This document shows positions 13,471-20,534 of a DNA stretch of 27,533 nt, piece after piece. The position numbers and the translations under genes were made by a program. Each line of letters opens with the position of its first letter. The stretch's first letter is position 1. Origin of the DNA: a virus; the IMG/VR virus record IMGVR_UViG_3300035183_000174, positions 1 to 27,533 of that record; one strand, 5' to 3'. The notes under the pieces were generated by a model. It was not told the DNA's origin. It searched no databases and saw only the letters and a list, made by a program, of their open reading frames with translations.

Positions 13471-14664
13471 CCAGGGACCAGATGCGTCAATTCGCGTGAG
13501 CTGAAGCGGCAATGCGAACTACAGGGAACCGGGGTGGTTTGCCGCCACCTGTCTGAGGCTCTTGAGAACGGTCACTTGCGACCGGAGGATTTCAGCTTCC
13601 GCGATCTTGCCGAAGCCTTTCTTGGCGAAGAGTGGGTTCGGAACCTGCGCCCCAAGAGCGGGCGTCTGTACCGTCGCAACGAACTTCTCGAAGCCGGCGC
13701 AGTCCGCTACTCGGACTTCTCTCACATCACCGGCCAGATTCTGTTCAGCACTATCCGGCAGGGCTACCAAGACGAGCAGTTCGTCTTCACGCCCGTGGTG
13801 CCGGTGGTGCAGACTGACAATCAGGACATGGAGAAGATTCCTGGCATCTCCGAGATCGGGGATGAAATGCTGGTTGTCAGCGAAGGCAATGACTACCCCA
13901 CCGTGGGAGTCAGTGAAGATTACATCGAGGTTTCCGCCAAGCAAAAACGCGGCATGAGGATCGCCCTGACTCGTGAGGCGATCTTCGGCGACAAGACCGG
14001 CTTGCTGCTTCAGCGTGCTCGACGCGCTGGGTTCTACGCTGGCCTGAACCTCGAAAAGCGAGTGATTGACGCCCTGATCGACGAGAACGCCGGGGCTGTC
14101 TCTGCGGTGGCTGGTGGGCACCGTTATCACTGGAAGGGTGTCAGCTATGCCACTTACCAGACCTCTACCCCGTGGAAGAACGTCACCACGAGCAATGCGC
14201 TGGTCGATTGGACGGACATCGAGAACGCACTGCTCACCTTGTCCGCGATTACTGACCCCTACACTGGGGAGCCGATTCTAATTACGCCCAAGCATCTCGT
14301 GGTCACTCCGCAGAATCTGTTCACTGCCAAGCGGATCGTGAGCGCAACGGAAATCCGGGTTGCGACTCCTGGGTATGCGACCTCGGGGAACCCGACTCAG
14401 ACTATTGCGGCGAACCCGGTGAGCAACTACCAAATCTTGTCGAGCAATCTCCTGGCTGCCCGTGCCGCGACGGATACGGATTGGTGGCTGGGTGACGTGA
14501 GCGAGTTGCTCCGGCGGTTTGTGAACTGGGACATTGAGATGGAAGAGGCGTCGCCCAACCATCCGGATGCGTTCAACCGTGACATCGTCTTCCAGGTGAA
14601 GGTCACTGTCAAGGATGCGGTGAGCGTGGTCGAACCCAGGGCGATGAACGAGAGCCGCGCGTAA
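13468..14664 (+). CDS. Major capsid protein, HK97-like fold (ATA start)
   Basis: A 398-residue protein. It follows portal, protease and decoration genes and has the features of an HK97-type capsid subunit: a helical N-terminal arm (SRELKRQCELQ, LAEAFLGEEWVRNL), a central region with the YSDFSHITGQILFSTIRQGY segment, GDKTGLLLQRARRAGFYAGL for the spine helix, and a C-terminal A-domain with PYTGEPILITPKHLVVTPQN. It ends in strand-rich sequence (DIVFQVKVTVKDAVSV). It should be the most abundant virion protein, so its start codon matters: from ATA it begins MPGTRCVNSREL. Part of the N-terminus may be removed by the protease. Confidence 0.85.
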   Translation: MPGTRCVNSRELKRQCELQGTGVVCRHLSEALENGHLRPEDFSFRDLAEAFLGEEWVRNLRPKSGRLYRRNELLEAGAVRYSDFSHITGQILFSTIRQGYQDEQFVFTPVVPVVQTDNQDMEKIPGISEIGDEMLVVSEGNDYPTVGVSEDYIEVSAKQKRGMRIALTREAIFGDKTGLLLQRARRAGFYAGLNLEKRVIDALIDENAGAVSAVAGGHRYHWKGVSYATYQTSTPWKNVTTSNALVDWTDIENALLTLSAITDPYTGEPILITPKHLVVTPQNLFTAKRIVSATEIRVATPGYATSGNPTQTIAANPVSNYQILSSNLLAARAATDTDWWLGDVSELLRRFVNWDIEMEEASPNHPDAFNRDIVFQVKVTVKDAVSVVEPRAMNESRA

Positions 14665-14678
14665 AAGGATGACCTCAC

Positions 14679-15050
14679 ATGGGGAGAAAGAAGAAGATGC
14701 CAGTGCAAGAAGTGGAAACTGATTATTTGGACTTCGACAAGACGCCAGATGCCGCCAGTGAGCTGGCCAAGCTGCGTGCGGAGAATACCCGACTGATGCA
14801 CGAGCTAGCCAGCAAAAATGCAGCGGAGGTTGCGTTACCAAACAGCGGCAGGGGTCGCTACCGAGTGGAGCTGCGGCACAGTCCAGCTCCGGTCAAGAGG
14901 CTGGAGCTGGACGCCGACAGTGAGCAAGATGCTTGGGACCGATTCCTGCAAGCCAACTTTCAGAAGCAAGGCAACCAAGCAGGTTGGCGGCGGCTTCAAG
15001 AGCAGGTGGCGCGTGGTGAGCTGGATCGGGTGATCGTCAAGGTGGGTTGA
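14679..15050 (+). CDS. Unknown virion-region protein with a short coiled coil
   Basis: A 123-residue protein from ATG 14679 (AAAAGGATG upstream at a long spacing). It has a basic N-terminus (MGRKKKMP), then a helical, probably coiled-coil stretch around residues 27-48 (ASELAKLRAENTRLMHEL) and a C-terminal strand-helix region (RYRVELRHSPAPVKRLELD, then DAWDRFLQANF). No known family is recognised. It sits directly after the capsid gene, where head-tail connector components or small accessory head proteins are usually encoded. The TGA overlaps the next ATG. Confidence 0.7.
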   Translation: MGRKKKMPVQEVETDYLDFDKTPDAASELAKLRAENTRLMHELASKNAAEVALPNSGRGRYRVELRHSPAPVKRLELDADSEQDAWDRFLQANFQKQGNQAGWRRLQEQVARGELDRVIVKVG

Positions 15051-15277
15051 TGGCGAGCTATGAGGACAACCTGAAAGCCGTCAAGGAGAACATTGCCGCC
15101 CGTCTGGCGGAGATCACTGCCAGCCCCAAGCCGTCTTATTCGATTGATGGCCAGTCAGTGAGCTGGACGGAGTATTTCAACTCTCTGGTCCAGCAGTTAA
15201 AGGAGATCAATCAGCAGTTAGAGGCCGTCGGATCGGTGGCGGTGGCCCCCTGGGAGATTCGGCAGCGTGCGATGTGA
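15050..15277 (+). CDS. Small helical protein of the head-tail connector region
   Basis: A 75-residue protein from ATG 15050, coupled to the previous gene by a TGATG-type overlap. Two helices (ASYEDNLKAVKENIAARLAE and YFNSLVQQLKEINQQLEAV) flank the strand-like PSYSIDGQSVSWTEY. Small proteins with a SIDGQSVSW-type segment occur in phage head-tail regions, but I cannot name the function. It ends 7 bp before the tRNA gene. Confidence 0.7.
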   Translation: MASYEDNLKAVKENIAARLAEITASPKPSYSIDGQSVSWTEYFNSLVQQLKEINQQLEAVGSVAVAPWEIRQRAM

Positions 15278-15284
15278 GCGCCGA

Positions 15285-15356
15285 CCCGGGGTAGAGTAGT
15301 GGTAGCTCGCCAGTCCTATCAGCTGGAGGTCGCAGGTTCGATTCCTGCCCCCGGAA
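15285..15356 (+). tRNA. Initiator-type tRNA with anticodon UAU (reads AUA)
   Basis: A full cloverleaf can be drawn: acceptor CCCGGGG (15285-15291) with CCCCGGA (15349-15355); D stem GAGT/GCTC, D loop AGTGGTA; anticodon stem CCAGT/GCTGG (15310-15314, 15322-15326); loop CCTATCA; variable AGGTC; T stem GCAGG/CCTGC with loop TTCGATT; discriminator A 15356. CCA is not encoded. Position 1:72 is a C:A mismatch and 11:24 is A:U, two hallmarks of bacterial initiator tRNA, and GCTCG and AGGTC match E. coli tRNA-fMet. The anticodon is TAT (15317-15319), not CAT. Unusual: C33 in place of U33, C37 in place of a purine, and no run of three G:C pairs at 29-31:39-41 (here A:U, G:C, U:G). It fills the only gap in this stretch of structural genes, so it is co-transcribed with them. 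Confidence 0.85.
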
Positions 15357-15372
15357 CTATGAGGGCGAGATT

Positions 15373-16014
15373 GTGCATCTGAAGATTGCTGATGACTACA
15401 AGGTCTTGGACGGCCTCGAAACTGTGACGTACTGCACTCTGCATGACGGGCAGATCAGCCGGTGGCCGTTCCACAACAGCGCCTTGAGACGTGCTCTGAC
15501 GCAGCACGAGTTATTTGCTTCAGCGGGGAGCTACACGAGCCAGGATGTCAGCTGGGTGCTCCCCAACTGGTTTGGCTTGCAGCCCAAGCCGGGAGACTGG
15601 CTACAAGACCTGAAGGGTGACTGCTGGACCATCCTGACCGTCAATTGGTGGGCTCTGCGCCGGACTTGGCAGTTGGTCACGCGCAACCTGGCACTCAATG
15701 CCGGCTTGAACCAGGAGATCAGCGTGTGGCGGGCATTGCACCGGGCGGATTCCACGAGCAGTGACACGCCAATATGGGCTTGTGTTTACAGTTCGGTTCC
15801 GGCCAGAATTCAGGAGACTGATGCGGCGGCTCTGGAAGAGCAGGGCAAGCGGTTGACGTGGCGCTCGTACACTGTGATCCTTGGGCACAAGCTTGTTCTG
15901 ACGGTGAATGACCAGATCAGGGACAAGCATGGGAGAATCTACGAGGTGGTTAGTTGGGCTCACCTGGACCGGATTGACGAGCTGCCGCAGGTGACATGTG
16001 TGAGGAAGACATGA
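15373..16014 (+). CDS. Probable head-closure/connector protein
   Basis: A 213-residue protein from GTG 15373, with GAGGG 7 nt upstream. It has a Trp-rich beta pattern: TYCTLHDGQISRWPFHNSAL, WVLPNWFGLQPKPGDWLQDL, CWTILTVNWWALRRTWQL, then a second half that repeats the theme (YTVILGHKLVLTVNDQIRDK, IYEVVSWAHLDRID). Strand content with a short domain that measures itself out as PGDW...DG/DKHGRIYEV is typical of stopper or head-closure proteins (SPP1 gp16 / HK97 gp7 role). Its position after the capsid and before the HK97 gp10-like gene agrees. It ends in an ATGA overlap with the next gene. Confidence 0.6.
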   Translation: MHLKIADDYKVLDGLETVTYCTLHDGQISRWPFHNSALRRALTQHELFASAGSYTSQDVSWVLPNWFGLQPKPGDWLQDLKGDCWTILTVNWWALRRTWQLVTRNLALNAGLNQEISVWRALHRADSTSSDTPIWACVYSSVPARIQETDAAALEEQGKRLTWRSYTVILGHKLVLTVNDQIRDKHGRIYEVVSWAHLDRIDELPQVTCVRKT

Positions 16015-16382
16015 CGACTCGATGGCGCGGCAGTGATGCCATACAGGAGATTCGCAAGAAGGCAGCCCAGAGGCTGCTGGCGATGGCCGCGCAATTCGTC
16101 ACGGCTCACATGGATTTCCTCAATGTCAGCAACCCTCGCCCGTATGTCACTCCGAGCCAGCCAGGCGAGTACCCACGCAAGCGTACTGGCTTTGGTCAGA
16201 GGTCGGTGTCATTCCAGCCGACCAGTGTGGCGGGTGTGATTTCTGCCGGCCTGAAGATTCGGGTTGGCTACCTGGCCAACGCTGAGTACATGCTGATCTT
16301 GGAGCTGAGCCGTCGGCGGCTAGGTCTGCTGGAAACCTTGCGTCGGACGAAATCGCGGTTACAGGTGATTGCACAGCAATGA
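16011..16382 (+). CDS. HK97 gp10-like neck / tail-joining protein
   Basis: A 123-residue protein from ATG 16011, coupled by an ATGA overlap to the previous gene; GAGGAAGAC precedes the start. It has the family order: helix (IQEIRKKAAQRLLAMAAQFV), the loop segment RPYVTPSQPGEYPRKRTG, a strand pair (RSVSFQPTSVAGVISAGLKI, RVGYLANAEYMLILEL), and a C-terminal RRRLGLLETLRRTKS. HK97 gp10-type proteins connect the connector to the tail terminator. It ends in ATGA with the next gene. Confidence 0.72.
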   Translation: MTTRWRGSDAIQEIRKKAAQRLLAMAAQFVTAHMDFLNVSNPRPYVTPSQPGEYPRKRTGFGQRSVSFQPTSVAGVISAGLKIRVGYLANAEYMLILELSRRRLGLLETLRRTKSRLQVIAQQ

Positions 16383-16819
16383 CCGAGAACGAATTCGAGG
16401 TACTCCGTGCTTTCAAGCGCCGTTGGGACACGAGCCCGCTGACTCGGTTGGTCCCTGGCGGTCTGTGGTATGGCCGTGTTCCAGACAGTGCCGCCAGCCC
16501 GTATGCACGGATTGCGTTGCAGTCGGAGAGGCCGCAGTGGACCAGTGGCCGGGACTACACTCAGGAGATCAATGTCACCATCTCGGTCTGGAACTCGCCT
16601 GGTTCCGGGCTGGATGCGTTTTCTGAGATCATCGAGGCGTTGTCTTCGACTTACGACAACCAGGAGAAATTCTTCCCCCTGTCGGGTGGTCGCCGGTGTC
16701 TGTGGCTGGAGCCACAGACTAGCGAGATTCAGCAGGATGGCAGCCAGGACGCCCAGCCGGTGCTAGTTGCGTCTGGGTCGTGGAGAGTGCTACTGCAAGC
16801 GACGAGGAGGAACCGATAG
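16379..16819 (+). CDS. Probable tail terminator protein
   Basis: A 146-residue protein from ATG 16379 (ATGA overlap). It has alpha-beta pattern with strands YARIALQSERPQWTSG, YTQEINVTISVWNSPG and SWRVLLQATRRN around a helix (LDAFSEIIEALSSTYDN). This is the pattern of tail-terminator/tail-completion proteins (lambda gpU, SPP1 gp17 role), which cap the tail tube and join it to the head. Position, after a gp10-like gene and before tail tube genes, agrees. Its TAG overlaps the next ATA start. Confidence 0.65.
   Translation: MTENEFEVLRAFKRRWDTSPLTRLVPGGLWYGRVPDSAASPYARIALQSERPQWTSGRDYTQEINVTISVWNSPGSGLDAFSEIIEALSSTYDNQEKFFPLSGGRRCLWLEPQTSEIQQDGSQDAQPVLVASGSWRVLLQATRRNR
16804..16818 (+). promoter_or_regulatory. 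Ribosome-binding site and ATA start of the 16816 gene
   Basis: GAGGAGG (16804-16810), five bases, then ATA 16816-16818, overlapping the previous stop as ATAG, equivalent to a classic ATGA overlap with one base changed. TTG 16828 is the only nearby conventional alternative, 17 nt from the Shine-Dalgarno sequence. Confidence 0.78.
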
Positions 16820-17352
16820 CGAACACCTTGAACGCGACGCTCGGTATTACGGGCTACGCCACGCTCCAGTACGACTCGGAGATCACTCAGTTGATCGACA
16901 CCATCTCGATTGGAGCGAACAATTTTGACTCGCTTGAGTATGCGATCACGCATGGTGCGAGCGGTGCGCTGAAGTGCAACGAGTGGTTCCGCGATGAGCG
17001 TACCGTGGCCGCCAGTGCGGCGGACAACCTTGACCTGGCCGGCTCCCTGAAGAATCCGTTCGGCGAGACGATCACCTTCACTCACATTCGTGTGATCATC
17101 CTGGCCATTGACGCGCCGGACGGGGCCAAGTCGCTTTACTTTGGCCCTCGTGGCCAGGCCAACGCCTGGCAAGGCCCCTTTGCTGGGGTGGGAGCCACGG
17201 ATTACATCACGGTGTCGGACAGTTTGTTTCTGGCGAATTTGTCGGGAACCAATGGCTGGCCGGTGACGGCGGGGACTGGCGATGTGCTCGGGATTTACAA
17301 CCCCGGGGCTTCGGCTGTGACCTACCGAATCTGGCTCCTTGGCCAAGTGTAG
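16816..17352 (+). CDS. Virion structural protein of unknown type (ATA start)
   Basis: A 178-residue beta-rich protein beginning MANTLNATLGITGYATLQYD if read from ATA. Strand-turn segments include ITFTHIRVIILAIDAPDGAK, LYFGPRGQANAWQGPF, DYITVSDSLFLAN, and a closing AVTYRIWLLGQV. There are no charged helical tails, signal peptide or membrane segment. It is encoded between the tail terminator and the tail tube protein, so it is probably a tail or decoration component, or a second tail-tube-type subunit. I cannot place it in a family. Confidence 0.65.
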   Translation: MANTLNATLGITGYATLQYDSEITQLIDTISIGANNFDSLEYAITHGASGALKCNEWFRDERTVAASAADNLDLAGSLKNPFGETITFTHIRVIILAIDAPDGAKSLYFGPRGQANAWQGPFAGVGATDYITVSDSLFLANLSGTNGWPVTAGTGDVLGIYNPGASAVTYRIWLLGQV

Positions 17353-17354
17353 TA

Positions 17355-17369
17355 GAGGAGTGAGCGATA
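17355..17369 (+). promoter_or_regulatory. Ribosome-binding site and ATA start of the tail tube gene
   Basis: GAGGAG (17355-17360), six bases, then ATA 17367-17369. The first in-frame conventional start is ATG 17442, 75 bp further and without its own Shine-Dalgarno sequence; it would remove the conserved-looking N-terminus VFHKGNGGRVVAGGVTLDVL. Confidence 0.8.
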
Positions 17370-17747
17370 CCTGTTTTTCACAAGGGCAACGGAGGTAGAG
17401 TAGTCGCCGGTGGCGTCACCCTGGACGTACTTGACTGGAAGATGACCAAGAAAAACCGCCTGTCTGAGACTACGCACTCGGGCAGCGGTGGGAACGCGCA
17501 GTACATCAAGACGGTCAACGAATACTCCGGCTCTGTGACTGCCAACTGGGACAGCACTGCGGTCCCCGAAGCGGTGATTGATGTGGGATCGACTGTCAAC
17601 TTGGTGCTCTACATGGGTGACAGCAACAAAGCCTACTCGATTTCGGCCATTATTGAGACGCTGGAGCCATCGGTGCCAAATCAGCAGGGGCACGTTACCT
17701 ACTCTTTCACATGGAAAGGCATTGGCCCGATGACTAACCCGTCGTAG
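17367..17747 (+). CDS. Probable major tail tube protein (ATA start)
   Basis: A 126-residue protein, beginning MPVFHKGNGGRVVAGGVTLD from ATA. It has the order of a small tail-tube fold: N-terminal strand pair (GGVTLDVLDWKM), a loop with TTHSGSGG, NEYSGSVTANWDS, the long helix-like VIDVGSTVNLVLYMG, the strand SISAIIETLEPSV, and the C-terminal HVTYSFTWKGIGP, a typical ending for siphovirus tube proteins. It lies directly before the tail chaperone gene pair and the tape measure, where the major tail protein is expected. Truncated start at ATG 17442 would lose 25 residues. Confidence 0.75.
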   Translation: MPVFHKGNGGRVVAGGVTLDVLDWKMTKKNRLSETTHSGSGGNAQYIKTVNEYSGSVTANWDSTAVPEAVIDVGSTVNLVLYMGDSNKAYSISAIIETLEPSVPNQQGHVTYSFTWKGIGPMTNPS

Positions 17748-17762
17748 TAGGGAGAAGACCAA

Positions 17763-18209
17763 GTGGATTTGAACACAGCCAACGATCTGGTAACTGGTGC
17801 GCCTGGCACCATCACGCTGGGCGGCAGGCTGTTCCTGATCGGGCAGCCGACCACGCAAGACTTTGTCGCGTTGCGGCGGCATCTACACAGTCTTGCTGTC
17901 AAGAAGGCCAAGCCTCCGCTGGCCGCCATCGCTGAGGAGCTGAGCAAGCTGCCGGCTCATCTACAGAGTGAGGCGATCAAGGCTGCGGTGGCTCAGCAGG
18001 CGAGTGGCCCGCAAGTGACGAATGAGGCGGTTGCGGAGCAGCTGTACACACCGGAAGGGTGTGCCTTCTGGACCTGGCTGTTGATTTTCAAGAACCACAA
18101 GGACGTCAAGTTTGAAGAGATCAAGGCTTTGGTGTCTGAGGAGAACGTGAATGAGGTGCTTGCTTCGTTGCTGAAGGCAAGCAGCCTTGAGGCTATCGCC
18201 CCAAACTAG
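17763..18209 (+). CDS. Tail assembly chaperone, short product (G-like)
   Basis: A 148-residue protein from GTG 17763, with GGGAG upstream. After a strand-rich start (GTITLGGRLFLIGQPTTQDF) it is helical, with ELSKLPAHLQSEAIKAAVAQ, GCAFWTWLLIF and ALVSEENVNEVLASLLKASS. Such proteins coat the tape measure protein and recruit tail tube subunits. The gene ends at TAG 18207-18209, immediately after a -1 slippery heptamer, so a share of ribosomes is expected to continue into the downstream frame. The gene sits directly before the tape measure, the usual position. Confidence 0.85.
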   Translation: MDLNTANDLVTGAPGTITLGGRLFLIGQPTTQDFVALRRHLHSLAVKKAKPPLAAIAEELSKLPAHLQSEAIKAAVAQQASGPQVTNEAVAEQLYTPEGCAFWTWLLIFKNHKDVKFEEIKALVSEENVNEVLASLLKASSLEAIAPN

Positions 18210-18436
18210 ACTGGGGCGATTGGCTCTTCGATCCGCCGGGAACCAATCGCCCAAAATTCTTCCGTGAGTGGGCGACCAATTGCTTCTGGCCGCCCCAGAT
18301 CGTTGCTCAGCTGTCCATTCCTCAACTCTTTGCCCTGGAGGTCCAACCGCCCTCGCTGGAAGAAGTGCTAGACATGCTCGATAAACAGCGGGCCGCGAAG
18401 GGCTTGCCACCGATCAAAAGGAGCTACCGATCATGA
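17763..18436 (+). CDS. Tail assembly chaperone, -1 frameshift fusion (GT-like)
   Basis: By slipping back one base at CCCAAAC (18200-18206), ribosomes bypass the TAG and read an open frame to TGA 18434-18436, about 76 further codons (total near 224 residues). The added part is coherent protein: DWGDWLFDPPGTNRPKFF, REWATNCFWPPQIVAQLSIP, then SLEEVLDMLDKQRAAKGLPP. It has no ATG with a ribosome-binding site of its own. This is the lambda G/GT arrangement, in which the fusion product bridges tape measure and tube subunits at a fixed ratio to the short form. The end overlaps the tape measure start (ATG 18433). Confidence 0.82.
18200..18252 (+). promoter_or_regulatory. Programmed -1 ribosomal frameshift signal
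   Basis: The heptamer C CCA AAC (18200-18206) has the canonical X XXY YYZ form in the zero frame and is followed at once by the TAG stop. Seven bases after the heptamer begins a perfect 10-bp stem, GGGCGATTGG (18214-18223) with CCAATCGCCC (18243-18252), enclosing 19 nt. Heptamer, spacer and stem-loop all fit known bacterial frameshift sites. Confidence 0.87.
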
Positions 18437-19590
18437 GTGGCGCGCTGGCACAGCAGTACATCGAATTCGTGGCCAGGGGGCTTGACCAGGTTGAGGCCGG
18501 TCTGAGGGGCTTGGAGAGTAAGCTCGCTTCGGTCAGCAGGCTTACCGATGTAGCCAAGCTGGGCTTCACCACTCTCACCAGCACCGTTGGCGGCTTCGTG
18601 ACGGCAGGTCTGCTTGGAACTACCCACGCGGAGCAGCTTGGGCAGGCCATGCAGAATTTGTCGCGTGAGATCGCTGGCATCTTCCTGCCGGTGATTGAGA
18701 AGGTCATCGACGGCATCAAGAAGGTGACTAGCTGGTTCGAGCACCTTTCGGGGCATCAACAAGATCAGATCATGCGCTGGACGGCGGCAGCAGGCGCTGC
18801 CCTGCTGGTGGTTGCCATCTTCCCCAAGGTGGTCACTGGAGTCACCGCCGTCATCGGAGCAGTTCGGGCGCTCACTGCCGCTTTGGCTACTGCTGGGGCC
18901 GTAACTGGAGTTGCGTCCGGTGGTCTGACCACCATCCTCGGCATCGTGGCCACCCTGGTGGCTGCCTTCATCGGCTTCGGCGCGGCCAGTGAGGAGGGGT
19001 TTGGCAGCCTATCCAAGCTGATTGAGCCGATTCAGGCTGCCTTCGAGAAGATCACGAATGCGGCTGCCCCTCTGTTCTCTTCCCTGGACAAGATCGGCGA
19101 TCTGTTCACGCGGCTCGTTGATTCGGCTGTCGGGCCATTGACCCTGGTGATGAACAACCTGGCTGAGGTGATCACCCTGGTGGTCAACGTTCTTGTCGTC
19201 TTGCAGTCCATCCTGTCTCCGGTGGGCGAACTGATCATGCAGTTGATCTCTTTCGTGACCGAGTTGGCTTCCAAGGTGGTGAGTTTTCTGGCCCCTGCCT
19301 TTGAAGCTGTCGTTGCACCGTTGAAGCAGGCGAACGCCCTCCTTGAACGGCTTGGCCTGTTGGCCAGCAGTCAATCGAAGAGCGCCAAGAGCGAGCCTCA
19401 TCGTAGGACGGAAGGCACGGGTGGCCAGTTTGAGGATGTGCAGGCGACCTTCCGGCGGATTCAGTCCGCCGTGTTGAAGTCGGACACCAAGCGGATTGAC
19501 GAGCGCCAGCTAGAGACGTTGGGCGAGATCAATACATCCGTTCGGGACGTGGAAGCGGCCATCGAACGGTTATACCCGGCTGTTGCGTGA
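18433..19590 (+). CDS. Tape measure protein
   Basis: A 385-residue protein from ATG 18433, overlapping the chaperone fusion stop; AAAAGGAG lies upstream at a longish spacing. It has helical N- and C-terminal parts and a hydrophobic middle (AAAGAALLVVAIFPKVVTGV, LTTILGIVATLVAAFIGFGA, LVVNVLVVLQSILSPVGELI), typical of tape measure proteins that pass into the host membrane at infection. At about 0.15 nm per residue it predicts a tail near 58 nm, which is short for a siphovirus. Its position after the frameshifted chaperone supports the call. Confidence 0.87.
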   Translation: MSGALAQQYIEFVARGLDQVEAGLRGLESKLASVSRLTDVAKLGFTTLTSTVGGFVTAGLLGTTHAEQLGQAMQNLSREIAGIFLPVIEKVIDGIKKVTSWFEHLSGHQQDQIMRWTAAAGAALLVVAIFPKVVTGVTAVIGAVRALTAALATAGAVTGVASGGLTTILGIVATLVAAFIGFGAASEEGFGSLSKLIEPIQAAFEKITNAAAPLFSSLDKIGDLFTRLVDSAVGPLTLVMNNLAEVITLVVNVLVVLQSILSPVGELIMQLISFVTELASKVVSFLAPAFEAVVAPLKQANALLERLGLLASSQSKSAKSEPHRRTEGTGGQFEDVQATFRRIQSAVLKSDTKRIDERQLETLGEINTSVRDVEAAIERLYPAVA

Positions 19591-19596
19591 AGTACC

Positions 19597-20433
19597 ATGC
19601 CCACGACTGCGAATCTCGGCATCCAGTACACTGAGTATTTCGAGGGGTATCGTGAATCCTGGTCGAACGACGGGGTAGCGGAGGCGGTGCGCATCCTGGA
19701 GTGTGCTTGGAGGGATCGCAAAAACTTCATCCGGGCCATGCTTGGCGGAGTGACCGCCGGGATCAATCGCATTCCGCCGGACGTGCATCCAGATTACAGT
19801 CTACGGGCCTTGGCTGTGGGTGGCGGCGGTGGCCTGGTAGCCACCAACGTAGAGCTGATTGCTGGCGTGGGGGTTCCGGCGGCGAACAGTCCGAGAGGGA
19901 TGATTTCCTACGACCGAGCCCGCTTTGCGGTGACGTACAAGGCGGTCCCCTACAACATCATCGGTGGCACCTACCCGAACGATCTGGAGATTGACCGGTA
20001 CATCATCCGCAAGCTCAACTACGCAATCGAGTCGCTGACCATTCCTGGTCAGTGCTTGAAGTTCTCCGACGGGACCAAGATCAACGAGCAGATGACCATC
20101 CTGATGCCCACCCAGGAGGTCATCTACACATGGGTGATGGCTCCCAGGGTGCCCACCTCCGCGATCAACAACTGCATTGGAAAGGTGAACGACGCCCTCT
20201 TCGACGGCATCTACCCGCCGGAGACGCTGCTGATGGTTGCCCCAGATGTTGACCCGTACTGGCACCCTGCCCAAGAGGCGGTGGTGTGGAACATCACCTA
20301 CAAATGGCTGTACCGTGCAACCGGGTGGAACAAGTTCTACCGCAGAAGTACCAACACATTTGCACCCGTGGTTGGCGTCGCTACCAACGAGAAGCCGTAC
20401 AAGACTGCTAACTTCAAGACCTTGTTCCAGTAG
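19597..20433 (+). CDS. Tail protein, first of two tandem paralogs
   Basis: A 278-residue protein from ATG 19597. It shares most of its length with the next gene (identical EYFEGYRESWSNDG, AMLGGVT, GINRIPPDVHPDY, RARFAVTYKAVPYNI, WNITYKWLYRATGW). Beta-strand pattern with conserved Tyr, Trp and Gly; no catalytic motif or signal peptide. It follows the tape measure, where distal tail, baseplate hub or host-contact proteins are encoded, and it could be a distal-tail-type ring component. I cannot assign a family. The variable regions relative to its paralog are the middle Gly-rich loop and the C-terminus. Confidence 0.75.
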   Translation: MPTTANLGIQYTEYFEGYRESWSNDGVAEAVRILECAWRDRKNFIRAMLGGVTAGINRIPPDVHPDYSLRALAVGGGGGLVATNVELIAGVGVPAANSPRGMISYDRARFAVTYKAVPYNIIGGTYPNDLEIDRYIIRKLNYAIESLTIPGQCLKFSDGTKINEQMTILMPTQEVIYTWVMAPRVPTSAINNCIGKVNDALFDGIYPPETLLMVAPDVDPYWHPAQEAVVWNITYKWLYRATGWNKFYRRSTNTFAPVVGVATNEKPYKTANFKTLFQ

Positions 20434-20534
20434 GATCGCGTTGGGGTGGATGAGTGTGTGGCGCGTGACTACCAGCTGCTGAGCACACACAAGCTGCCGT
20501 TGAAGGTTAGCAGCCGATTGTTGAGTGAGGTGGT

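Noticed and set aside
15285-15356. Ordinary elongator tRNA-Ile(UAU)
   Set aside because: An elongator should have a paired 1:72, Y11:R24 and U33. This tRNA has C1:A72, A11:U24 and C33, which fits an initiator better, though a degenerate elongator is not fully excluded.
20434-20534. Terminator or small gene between the two paralogs
   Set aside because: Only a 7-bp stem with a long loop and no T run; the ATG-led frame is 10 codons long.
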